NCBI GenBank assembly: GCA_964448245.1 | Contig: CAYUWF010000027.1 | Coordinates: forward strand, 1 to 24,647 | Direction: 5' to 3' | Origin: DATEVL01 sp964448245 | GTDB lineage: Bacteria > Chloroflexota > Anaerolineae > Anaerolineales > E44-bin32 | Length of the DNA: 24,647 bases | Shown: positions 1-5,951 of the stretch, in pieces | Numbering within the stretch: position 1 is the first letter of the stretch | How the letters are laid out: the number at the start of each line of letters is the position of its first letter | Translations under genes and position numbers: made by a program | Notes under the pieces: model-generated | Told to the model about the DNA's origin: nothing | Seen by the model: only the letters and a program-made list of their open reading frames with translations | The model's database searches: none

Positions 1-54
1 GCGCGACCGTCGCCGGCTTCGGCGTCCTGGCGGCCATCGAATCACATGTTGGGC
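1..54 (+). repeat. Right half of an attC site (truncated by the window)
   Basis: The R' core GTTGGGC lies at 48-54 and the next cassette gene begins 33 bases later. The preceding bases are GC-rich with a small hairpin (GCCG/CGGC around 13-24). They do not resemble the long attC family found further right, so this site comes from another lineage. The matching R'' box would lie outside the window. Confidence 0.5.
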
Positions 55-87
55 GTCAGCTAGCCCGCCTCCCAGGGAGATGGTCCA

Positions 88-516
88 ATGGGTTCAGCGG
101 CCGATCTCTTACTAGCAGCTCCTAGCGATGCCCAGGCTATCGTCGCCTCCGATTACCCCCTCGGTACCTTCAAGGGCGTGAACATCGACGGACTCGATCC
201 TCTCAAGCTCGCAGCGCTCCACTCATTGTTCGTCAGCAAGACGCTCGCCGAAGTCTTACGGGACTATAAGCCGATTGCCCAGGCTTCTCCCAAGGGCCCA
301 TGGCTCATTAGGCTTCCCGGCGAGCTGATCACCTCCCTTGGAAACATCGCCCCACCAGACCAAGCCTCGGTTGCAGCCAAGTGGGCCTCAACCGACCAGG
401 TACAGGAGGAAGGCTGGTCACCGGAGGACGCCGACCAGTACCTTAGTCGCCTCGTGCCCTTCGCTCAAACTGCCGCCTTCGAAGGCAAGGCTCTCTTTCT
501 CTGGGTCTACAACTAG
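88..516 (+). CDS. Cassette-encoded hypothetical protein, 142 aa
   Basis: I do not recognise this protein. It is soluble, with no signal peptide, membrane segment or clear metal or catalytic motif. The N-terminus (MGSAADLLLAAPSDAQAIV) looks helical and the C-terminus ends in aromatic/hydrophobic residues (LFLWVYN). The ATG at 88 follows an AGGGAG ribosome-binding site at 74-79. The gene starts 33 bases after an attC core and its stop lies 13 bases before the next R'' box (530), so it is the single gene of its cassette. Such orphan proteins are the commonest cargo of chromosomal integrons. Function unknown; I am confident only that it is a real gene. Confidence 0.7.
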   Translation: MGSAADLLLAAPSDAQAIVASDYPLGTFKGVNIDGLDPLKLAALHSLFVSKTLAEVLRDYKPIAQASPKGPWLIRLPGELITSLGNIAPPDQASVAAKWASTDQVQEEGWSPEDADQYLSRLVPFAQTAAFEGKALFLWVYN

Positions 517-529
517 TCAGGAAGCTGCC

Positions 530-660
530 GCCCAACAACTCGATGGAGCCCCCTGCGCTTCGCTCCGGGGATCTTCGACCGATCCCGGCCAGCCAGGGTT
601 AGCCATTTCATGCGATACTACCTTTGGCTGGCCGGGCGGCTCATCTCGAGGCCGTTAGGC
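530..660 (+). repeat. attC site A (long family, 131 bp)
   Basis: The R'' box is GCCCAAC at 530-536 and the R' core is GTTAGGC at 654-660; the two are complementary. The inner L'' half (CTCGATGGAGCC) pairs imperfectly with the L' half (GGCTCATCTCGAG). A long inner arm, CCCGGCCAGCC, pairs perfectly with GGCTGGCCGGG. This folds into the single-strand hairpin that IntI integrases recognise. The same sequence recurs at 2022, 2709 and 4360. Confidence 0.88.
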
Positions 661-846
661 CGCCCAGAAGCCCCCGCGTGGTTCACGAAGACCGTGGATC
701 ACGGTATAGTATTGATCTCACGTAACTTACCTGCGCGCGGCAATTCACTACGCGGGGCTAAGCACTTAGTGCCGCGTGCGGTGCTAAGATTCTTCGTACC
801 GCATGTCATACGAACGCTTTCGTCCTGACTCCCGTCCAATTCTCGG
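655..846 (+). other. Small cassette without an evident gene
   Basis: About 190 bases lie between the R' core at 654-660 and another core-like GTTAGGC at 846-852. No convincing coding frame lies within it. It holds a promoter-like pair (682-710, listed separately) and a near-palindrome at 765-788: CTTAGTGCCGC and GCGGTGCTAAG separated by GT, pairing with two G-U wobbles. I could not find the R'' box that should partner the core at 846, so the attC is either non-canonical or partly lost. The element could be a non-coding or promoter-bearing cassette, or the remains of one. Confidence 0.45.
682..710 (+). promoter_or_regulatory. Possible promoter inside the ORF-less cassette
   Basis: A weak -35 element TTCACG (682-687) and a good -10 element TATAGT (705-710) are separated by exactly 17 bases and point towards the DUF1801 cassette gene at 881. 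The -35 is poor, so this is tentative. If real, it would supply transcription to downstream cassettes, which usually lack their own promoters. Confidence 0.35.
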
Positions 847-880
847 TTAGGCGTCGAAAAGCAACTGTTTGGAGGCGCAC

Positions 881-1318
881 ATGTCGGAGCCCAAGACTAA
901 ACCCACAGAAGTCAGCGCCGAGAGTCACATTGCTACCATCGCGAACGAGGAGCAACGGAATGACGCCCAGACGCTGGTTGTTCTCATGCGAAGAGTTACC
1001 AAGCAAGAGCCAAGGATGTGGGGGCCAAGCATCGTCGGATTCGGGAGCTACCATTACAAGTACGCAAGTGGTCACGAAGGCGATTCCGCTCTCGCTGGGT
1101 TTGCCTTGCGTGGAAGTGAGTTGGTTGTTTACATCGCGGCGGGTTTCGAAGGTCGTGACGTCTTATTGGCCAAGCTGGGAAAGCACAAGACTGGGAAGGT
1201 ATGTGTTTACATCAGGCGCCTAGCCAACGTCGATCTGAAGGTCCTAGAGACCTTGGTAGCCCGCTCGGTAGCAGAGACGAAGAGTCGCTATCCGCAACCC
1301 AATGAAAACGACGCCTAA
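881..1318 (+). CDS. DUF1801-family protein (cassette-borne)
   Basis: This 145-aa soluble protein has a central block (MWGPSIVGFGSYHYKYASG, then LAGFALRGSELVVYI) and a C-terminal block (GKHKTGKVCVYIRRL). Both match DUF1801, a YdhG-like fold of unknown biochemical role. I chose the ATG at 881 over an upstream in-frame TTG at 869 because GGAGG at 871-875 sits five bases before 881. The TAA stop at 1316-1318 lies inside the R'' box of the following attC, a hallmark of cassette genes. A second DUF1801 gene lies at 9976-10377 outside the array; the two are clearly divergent. The family call is good, the function is not known. Confidence 0.8.
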   Translation: MSEPKTKPTEVSAESHIATIANEEQRNDAQTLVVLMRRVTKQEPRMWGPSIVGFGSYHYKYASGHEGDSALAGFALRGSELVVYIAAGFEGRDVLLAKLGKHKTGKVCVYIRRLANVDLKVLETLVARSVAETKSRYPQPNENDA

Positions 1319-1371
1319 CCCTGTCTTGCACCGGACTCGCCTATGGCGAGCCGGTCAAGTCCACGTTAGGC
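1313..1371 (+). repeat. attC site C (short 59-bp type)
   Basis: The R'' box is GCCTAAC at 1313-1319 and the R' core is its exact complement, GTTAGGC, at 1365-1371. Between them a near-perfect hairpin forms: CTTG, CCGG and CTCGCC pair with GGCGAG, CCGG and CAAG around a TAT loop, leaving small bulges as in classical 59-base elements. It shares no sequence with the long attC family of this array beyond the core boxes. Confidence 0.92.
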
Positions 1372-1396
1372 GGCCTCGGCGGGAGAGCACCTAGCC

Positions 1397-1780
1397 ATGA
1401 CTTGGTCCCCTGAAACACTCGCGGTCTTCTGCCTTGGCGCATCACTCTCCCTAGCGATCCTGGTCATCCTCACCCACGTTAGCCCCCGGCCTGACCAATC
1501 CCAAGCCATCCCGCCCCGCCTTCCTGCCCGACAACTCGCCACCAAGATCGAAGCCAGCAGGAAGGGCTACGCCGAAGCTATGGCTCAATACGACCGACTA
1601 ATTCCCTGGGCCTCAGCGGGTGCCCTTGTGATTTCGTTTACATTCGTCTCCGACTTCGCAGACGTCGCCCCGACCTGGACCAAGTGGATGTTAGCTGTAG
1701 CGTGGCTTGCACTTGCCGGCGCGCTCGTATGCTCAATCTTCTCCCAATACGCCAGTCCCGCATCAAGGTCTGGTCCATGA
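1397..1780 (+). CDS. Cassette-encoded membrane protein, N-terminal part (probable frameshift)
   Basis: The 127-aa frame has three predicted membrane helices (about residues 6-28, 67-88 and 96-117) and a charged loop between the first two. It is a small integral membrane protein of unknown function. The ATG at 1397 follows GGGAGAG at 1381-1387. The frame ends at a TGA at 1778, in mid-pattern after SQYAS. The -1 frame continues smoothly with RIKVW, a long charged loop and a fourth helix (see 1741-2021). A missing base around 1755-1765, next to a CCC run, would explain this. It could be a true mutation or a sequencing indel. Confidence 0.65.
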   Translation: MTWSPETLAVFCLGASLSLAILVILTHVSPRPDQSQAIPPRLPARQLATKIEASRKGYAEAMAQYDRLIPWASAGALVISFTFVSDFADVAPTWTKWMLAVAWLALAGALVCSIFSQYASPASRSGP

Positions 1781-2021
1781 GGGCGCTTGAGGCCGCCCAA
1801 CATCCACCCGGTAGGCGTGCGCCCCGCCGAGAACGTGACGAATGGGAGTCTCGAATCCGCGGCTTCCAGGCGAGCGCCCAAGGACGTGCCAGGCAGACGA
1901 GGCTCCTCAATGAACTTTCGGGCGCCCTTCTCATCCTTGGGCTTGTCGCCCTCGGGCCTTTGCCCTTGTTGCTGTACCCTTCAGTCCATAACGCCCATCC
2001 CGGGGCCGGTACCGCCTTGCC
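1741..2021 (+). pseudogene. Displaced C-terminal part of the cassette membrane protein
   Basis: In frame 1 the sequence reads RIKVWSMRALEAAQH, a basic loop rich in Arg and Glu (RRERDEWESRIRGF), then a clear hydrophobic helix (GALLILGLVALGPLPLLLY, about 1919-1978). It has no start of its own and directly continues the membrane protein at 1397-1780 in topology: two pairs of helices, each preceded by a charged stretch. The frame has no stop before the attC at 2022 and runs into it. The true C-terminus is therefore uncertain, and a second indel near 1985 is possible. Confidence 0.5.
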
Positions 2022-2153
2022 GCCGAACAACTCGATGGAGCCTCCTGCGCTTCGCTCCGGGGATCTTCGACCGATCCCGGCCAGCCAGGTATTTGGCTTT
2101 GGCGCGATACTAGCCTTGGGCTGGCCGGGCGGCTCACCTCGAGGCCGTTGGGC
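2022..2153 (+). repeat. attC site D (long family, 132 bp)
   Basis: The R'' box GCCGAAC (2022-2028) carries one departure from RYYYAAC, while the R' core GTTGGGC (2147-2153) is intact. The internal sequence is almost identical to site A, including the CCCGGCCAGCC / GGCTGGCCGGG arms and the CTTCGCTCCGGGG segment. It differs mainly in the apical loop. Confidence 0.85.
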
Positions 2154-2353
2154 CGCCCTGGACCGCGCCAGGGCCGCGAGGCATGTTCACCGATCCCCAC
2201 TTCCCGATTGGTGTCATAATCATCATGGGCGCCTGGCCAGAATCGAAAGGAGGTGGATCCGAGGCCGCCAACTAGGGTTTCTATTCCCCGAGCACCTATC
2301 AAACCTCACAGCGCAACCTTGCAAGCGCACCTGCTAAGTAAGGGAGAGCAACC

Positions 2354-2596
2354 ATGATGGCAGCATTCGTCTTCATCCAAATGGCGGTATCTGGCGGTTG
2401 GGATGCCATCCGCACACTGCACGTGGCACTCCACGCCGTCGCCGGTGTCAAGAGCGTTCACTTTCTAGCCGGCCCCACGGATATCATTGCCTTTGTCGAG
2501 GCAGCTGACCAGAAGGGGTTAGCCGAGACGCTTGGCAAGATTAGAGAGGTGAAGGGAGTGGTTAGCACCGACACCCGGATTGTTTGGGCGCTCTAA
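2354..2596 (+). CDS. Stand-alone Lrp/AsnC ligand-binding (RAM) domain protein
   Basis: This 80-aa protein matches only the C-terminal alpha/beta domain of Lrp/AsnC regulators: a starting strand (AAFVFIQM), a helix with VAGVKSVHFLAGPTDIIAFVEA, and the closing GVVSTDTRIV strand. The DNA-binding helix-turn-helix is absent. Stand-alone RAM domains form dimers and higher rings and bind amino acids or other small effectors; the ligand here is unknown. The ATG at 2354 follows AGGGAGAG at 2341-2348. About 200 bases before it, after the attC at 2147-2153, contain only a possible 30-codon ORF (2183-2275) that I do not support. A small GC hairpin (CGCGCCC/GGGCGCG, 2656-2676) lies between the gene and its attC. 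Confidence 0.8.
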   Translation: MMAAFVFIQMAVSGGWDAIRTLHVALHAVAGVKSVHFLAGPTDIIAFVEAADQKGLAETLGKIREVKGVVSTDTRIVWAL

Positions 2597-2708
2597 ACGC
2601 GCCGGCCCATCCGGCTTCCAAAGAGTAACCCGCACCCTGGCGCCGAATGGCCTTACGCGCCCACTCAACGGGCGCGATCGCAATATCACGGACCCAACGC
2701 TCGGGGCG

Positions 2709-2859
2709 GCCTAACAACTCGATGGAGCCCCCTGCGCTTCGCTCCGGGGATCTTCGACCGATCCCGGCCAGCCAGGTCTTGAGTTCGGCGCGATACTAGC
2801 CGTGGCTGGCCGGGCGGCTCGCCCACGGGGTTGCTGCGCGAATCCCGAGGCCGTTAGGC
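2709..2859 (+). repeat. attC site E (long family, 151 bp, with insert)
   Basis: The R'' box GCCTAAC (2709-2715) and R' core GTTAGGC (2853-2859) are perfect complements. The left two thirds are nearly identical to site A. After the GGCTC of the L' half, roughly 19-20 extra bases beginning GCCCACGGGG are inserted before CGAGGCC. Site F carries the same insert. Confidence 0.87.
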
Positions 2860-2982
2860 GCGTTCGTTCCACGCTAACGGGGCAAATCACGGTAACAGAG
2901 CAGGAACTCAGGCTGGGATCCGTGGTTAGCTTGGCCCGCCACACCGATGAATCCACCCCGGCCCTGCCCGGGAGAGGTCTTC

Positions 2983-4296
2983 ATGCGCACTTTTCTGAAA
3001 GGTGTGCGCTCACTCCGTTGGACCCCATCGGCCCTGGTCGTGGTGACACTCGCGGCTTGTGCTCCCGCCTACGCCCCGGTGCCAACTCCGCCACAAATCG
3101 CAATGCCGACGAACACCGATCTCTTGACGGAGACACCCACTCCCGTACCCGATCCGGCCCCAACGTCCACTGAAACACCCGTAGTGCCAACGCCGACACC
3201 GACCTCCACCCCCGTTGTCGCCGTGACCATCACCTACATCAAGATGATTGACATGACGACCGGTTGGGCAGAGGGGCAAGTTGGGACCGAGGAAACGTCT
3301 CGCATCCTTCGCACCACGGATGGTGGAGAAACCTGGCGTGATGTAAGTCCGGTGTTGCTGGAAGGTTTTGGTCGGCAAGGCTTCTTTCTCGATGCCCAGC
3401 TGGCGTGGGTTTGGACTTTCGATGGCGGTGTAGTGTGGCGTACGCAGGATGGCGGTGACACCTGGACATCCGTTGGGACCATTCGCTGGCAGCCTGAGAT
3501 CTGGTTCAACGACAGCCAGTACGGCTGGAAAATGGAGGCGACAGTTTGGGGACTGACCTTTGTTCAATTCGACATCGACTCCTTCGCAACCACTCAAGAC
3601 GGCGGGCAGACCTGGCAGGAAACGAATCCCCCACCAGACCGGGGGTACGCGTTCATGGCGTTTCCGGATGTGCAGATGGCCTGGGCAATCCGAGCAGGCT
3701 TTGCGAAGACCATGGAGGGGATGCCCAATTTGGGGGTCCCATTCGCTATTCAAATGACCTCCGACGGTGGCAGGACGTGGACATCCCGAGACATGCCGCT
3801 TCCCCCCGAAGCCGACCCTGTTGAAAGCTTCGATGGGGGCTCCTACCTGGGCGGCGAGGGTAACTGCGGTTTTATCTCCCCGGTCTACTCTTCGACCGCA
3901 ATTTGGAAACTGGCCCTCACGTGCGAAGGCCAAAGCTGGATGTACACCACGGCCAATCGAGGCAAGACGTGGATCATCAGCCCGTTGCCGCCGGGTGGAG
4001 AGGTCATGGATATCCAATTCATCAACCCAACGATCGGGTGGTTGTTCCTTCAGGACCCGCTCGATAGCTCCCAAGGCCGGTTGTACCAGACGGAGGATGG
4101 CGGGCAGGACTGGACGCTGCTCAAGCGCACCGGATGGAATGACGTCCAGCTGGACTTCCTGGACGCCCAGGCAGGCTGGGCGGTGGCCTGCAGCGATGCC
4201 TGGTATTGTTATGAGGATGACGCCCTTCATGCCCTGGTTAAGACGACCGACGGCGGCCAAACGTGGCAGATCCTTCAACCGCAGATCGCGCCGTGA
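2983..4296 (+). CDS. BNR/Ycf48-like beta-propeller lipoprotein (cassette-borne)
   Basis: This 437-aa protein is predicted to be exported and lipid-anchored. Its signal peptide ends in the lipobox LAAC (Cys26), followed by a Pro/Thr-rich linker (residues about 30-82). The rest is a beta-propeller with at least seven Asp-box-like motifs: TTDGGETW, TQDGGDTW, TQDGGQTW, TSDGGRTW, TANRGKTW, TEDGGQDW and TTDGGQTW. Such propellers occur in sialidases, Vps10 and the Ycf48 assembly factor, and usually bind proteins or glycans. No sialidase catalytic set is evident. I chose the ATG at 2983 over 2947 because GGGAGAGG precedes it and it gives a normal signal peptide. At 1.3 kb it is unusually large cassette cargo. 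Its lipoprotein style matches host genes at 10853 and 20751. Confidence 0.82.
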   Translation: MRTFLKGVRSLRWTPSALVVVTLAACAPAYAPVPTPPQIAMPTNTDLLTETPTPVPDPAPTSTETPVVPTPTPTSTPVVAVTITYIKMIDMTTGWAEGQVGTEETSRILRTTDGGETWRDVSPVLLEGFGRQGFFLDAQLAWVWTFDGGVVWRTQDGGDTWTSVGTIRWQPEIWFNDSQYGWKMEATVWGLTFVQFDIDSFATTQDGGQTWQETNPPPDRGYAFMAFPDVQMAWAIRAGFAKTMEGMPNLGVPFAIQMTSDGGRTWTSRDMPLPPEADPVESFDGGSYLGGEGNCGFISPVYSSTAIWKLALTCEGQSWMYTTANRGKTWIISPLPPGGEVMDIQFINPTIGWLFLQDPLDSSQGRLYQTEDGGQDWTLLKRTGWNDVQLDFLDAQAGWAVACSDAWYCYEDDALHALVKTTDGGQTWQILQPQIAP

Positions 4297-4359
4297 TCGC
4301 CGGTTTGGCCTTGCGGTGCAGCCAGCCATGAGCTTTTCATAGGCCTCATCGACACAGGC

Positions 4360-4509
4360 GCCCAACAATTCGGTGGAGCCCCCTGCGCTTCGCTCCGGGG
4401 ATCTTCGACCGATCCCGCCCACCCAGGCGTTAACTCGGCGCGATCCTAGCCTTGGCTGGCCGGGGGGCTCGCCCACGGGGCTGCTACGCGAATCTCGAGG
4501 CCGCTGGGC
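4360..4509 (+). repeat. attC site F (long family, 150 bp, with insert)
   Basis: The R'' box is GCCCAAC (4360-4366). The R' core is GCTGGGC (4503-4509), with one mismatch to GTTRRRY that may weaken recombination. The inner sequence matches sites A, D and E with scattered substitutions (for example CCCGCCCACC for CCCGGCCAGCC). It has the same extra segment after GGCTC as site E. Confidence 0.83.
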
Positions 4510-4527
4510 GGCATCAGAGGCCGGGCT

Positions 4528-4834
4528 TTATGAGAGGGTCTTCGCGAGGTCCTTCCTTGATGCTCCGAGCGCAAGATTGGAGCGCACCAGAAGGTCGAGC
4601 GAAACCGAGGGGTCACCCGCTTCCAGCTTGGCCACCCGTGACTGGCTCGAACCGAGGACCATCGCCGCCTGGATCTGCGTCAGCCGCTTGCGAGCGCGCA
4701 GGTCCCGAAAACTTCGGCTGAGAGCGAGCCGCATCTCGATGTAGGCCGCCTCCTCAGGCGTCAGCCCAAGCAGCTCCTTCGCCGAGCACTTTCCAGCCCG
4801 CATGTTCAAGGCGGCGCCGCTTAGTCTTGTTCAT
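4528..4834 (-). CDS. HigA-like XRE-family antitoxin, N-terminus frameshifted
   Basis: The downstream frame (from 4809) encodes an XRE helix-turn-helix (about LRARKRLTQIQAAMVLGSSQ) and the SRVAKLEAGDPSVSLDLLVR region typical of HigA-type antitoxins. These neutralise the toxin and repress their own operon. Family members usually start with a basic helix and GWKVG. Exactly such a start (MNKTKRRRLEHAGWKV) begins at an ATG at 4834 that overlaps the toxin stop as ATGA, but in another frame. The join would be near 4784-4788 and needs a 1-2 base indel. Without it, translation could start only at TTG 4809 or ATG 4803, giving a shortened antitoxin that still holds the HTH. This is a minus-strand cassette gene. 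Confidence 0.72.
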
Positions 4835-5174
4835 TCCTCGTCTCCTTTCGCCGCCTCGTCATACCGCTTAAGTCTGCTCTTGCACGCATCGAGGATGTGC
4901 TGAGGCGTCTGCTTTGTCGTCTTACGGAAAACGTCAAGGATCACAATTGCATCGCTATCGCTCCACATGAGGATCCGCCACGATGACCGCTCGTCCACGA
5001 TCCGGACCTCATAGCACCTCGCTCCCAGGGATGGCATCGGCCTCGCGTGAGGCAGCCCGAGCGACGCGCCCGCCTGAAGCTGCCTGAGTAAATAGCCCGC
5101 CTCGACCTGGCCTGGGCAGACATGGGGGGAGTCTCTCCCCGCAGCCAAACGAAAGGCTTGTCCTTGGACATCAT
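4831..5174 (-). CDS. HigB/RelE-type toxin (Gp49-like), apparently frameshifted
   Basis: The C-terminal part (VEAGYLLRQLQAG, PHARPMPSLGARCYEVRI, SSWRILMWSD, VFRKTTKQTP, CKSRLKRYD) matches the HigB/Gp49 branch of RelE-like mRNA interferases, which cut mRNA on the ribosome. The expected N-terminus (MSKDKPFVWLRGETPPMSAQA) is present but in a different frame, starting at ATG 5174 or 5171. The two frames join near 5103-5110, so one base seems to be missing. Read uninterrupted, the C-terminal frame opens only to a non-homologous start around 5211. Toxin-first order and overlap with the antitoxin fit higBA operons. As found, the toxin is probably inactive unless the indel is a sequencing error. Confidence 0.68.
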
Positions 5175-5178
5175 GCGG

Positions 5179-5211
5179 CCGGAGTACATGTCCGGTTCGA
5201 CATATTGTCAA
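5179..5211 (-). promoter_or_regulatory. Toxin-antitoxin promoter with overlapping palindromic operator
   Basis: On the minus strand a consensus -35 TTGACA (5206-5211) lies 17 bases from a -10 TGTACT (5183-5188). The predicted transcript would start near 5176, only a few bases before the ATG at 5174, so the message may be almost leaderless. A 17-bp palindrome, CCGGA-N7-TCCGG (5179-5195), covers the -10 box and is a good candidate for autorepression by the antitoxin. It also argues against translation starting at 5189, which lies inside the -10 element. Confidence 0.62.
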
Positions 5212-5228
5212 GAACGGCCCAAGCTGCC

Positions 5229-5347
5229 GGCGAACAACTCGATGGAGCCCTTTCAGGATGCCTCGCGACCGACCCGGCCAGCCGGATCTACCATCTCATG
5301 TGGTGCCCGGGCTAAGCTGGCCCGGCGCCCTCCCCTCGAGGCGAATC
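5229..5347 (+). repeat. Degenerate attC site G at the array end
   Basis: The left end keeps GCGAACAACTCGATGGAGCC and the right end keeps CTCGAGGC, both diagnostic of the long attC family. The R'' box has drifted (GGCGAAC), the middle is rearranged, and the expected GTTRGGC core is replaced by sequence reading GAATCGAC. Recombination here is unlikely. Its place after the last cassette and before ordinary chromosome marks the array's distal border. Confidence 0.7.
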
Positions 5348-5385
5348 GACGAATCAGGTATCCTTGTTGCCAAGAGGCCCTTCCC

Positions 5386-5910
5386 ATGGAACTCGAACTC
5401 GAGAACGCCATCTCCGTCCTCCAGACGACTCCCTCCATCCTGAGAGCGTGGCTTGCGCCTCTTCCAGCTGAGTGGGTCCATGCCAACGACGGCGGTGGCA
5501 CGTGGAGTCCCTTCGATGTCGTTGGCCACCTCATCCACGGCGAGAAGACCGACTGGATCCCTCGAGCCGAGATCATCTTGTCGCAATCTGGCAGCAGGGA
5601 ATTCGAGCCATTCGATCGATTCGCGATGTTCAAGGACAGCGCCGACAAATCCATCCAGGATCTCCTCGACACTTTCGCCGACCTCCGGCAGCGGTCCATT
5701 GAGAGGCTTCGCGCCCTCAACCCCGGCCCCGCCGAGTTCTCCAAGACCGGGATCCACCCGACGCTCGGGACCGTGACCCTAAGCCAGCTCCTCGCGACAT
5801 GGGTCGCCCATGACCTCAATCACCTGGGACAGATCGCCGAGGTCATGGCTCGACAATACGAGGTCGAGGTCGGCCCGTGGAAAGAATCGCTGGAGATTCT
5901 CGGCCCCTGA
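5386..5910 (+). CDS. DinB-family (DinB_2) metalloprotein-like protein
   Basis: This 174-aa protein has the four-helix DinB/YfiT-like pattern. The probable metal ligands are His in VVGHLIHGEK (about residue 49) and the HxxxH of AHDLNHLGQ (near residues 145-149). Members are thiol transferases or stress-linked enzymes in some bacteria; the substrate here is unknown. I chose the ATG at 5386, after AGAGG at 5373-5377, because the upstream in-frame extension runs through the decayed attC and has no domain. It is the first gene after the array and might be a former cassette or the first chromosomal gene. Confidence 0.82.
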   Translation: MELELENAISVLQTTPSILRAWLAPLPAEWVHANDGGGTWSPFDVVGHLIHGEKTDWIPRAEIILSQSGSREFEPFDRFAMFKDSADKSIQDLLDTFADLRQRSIERLRALNPGPAEFSKTGIHPTLGTVTLSQLLATWVAHDLNHLGQIAEVMARQYEVEVGPWKESLEILGP

Positions 5911-5951
5911 CGCAGACCGAGGCCTGCAACAACGAAAGGTCGAATGGTCCT

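Larger units (their letters stand above)
1..5347 (+). mobile_element. Distal part of an integron gene-cassette array
   Basis: Small genes alternate with attC-type sites that start with an RYYYAAC-like R'' box and end with a GTTRRRY-like R' core. Complete sites end at 660, 1371, 2153, 2859 and 4509. A half site ends at 54, an isolated R' core lies at 846-852, and a decayed site ends near 5347. Most cargo genes are on the + strand and stop just before or inside the next attC, as in integron cassettes. The R''-to-R' direction implies attI and the integrase gene lie left of base 1; neither is in the window. Four sites are near-identical to each other, which is typical of sedentary chromosomal integrons. 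No integrase is visible, so activity is unknown. Confidence 0.88.

Noticed and set aside
1790..1813. GCCCAAC followed closely by GGTAGGC, resembling a mini attC
   Set aside because: The boxes are only about 10 bases apart with no room for L boxes, and they lie inside the frameshifted membrane-protein gene.
2183..2275. A 30-codon ORF in front of the RAM-domain gene
   Set aside because: No convincing ribosome-binding site or family resemblance; likely chance.
3010..4476. Long minus-strand ORF opposite the propeller lipoprotein
   Set aside because: It mirrors the Asp-box repeats of the real + strand gene, crosses attC F, and has Arg/Gly/Pro-rich shadow composition.
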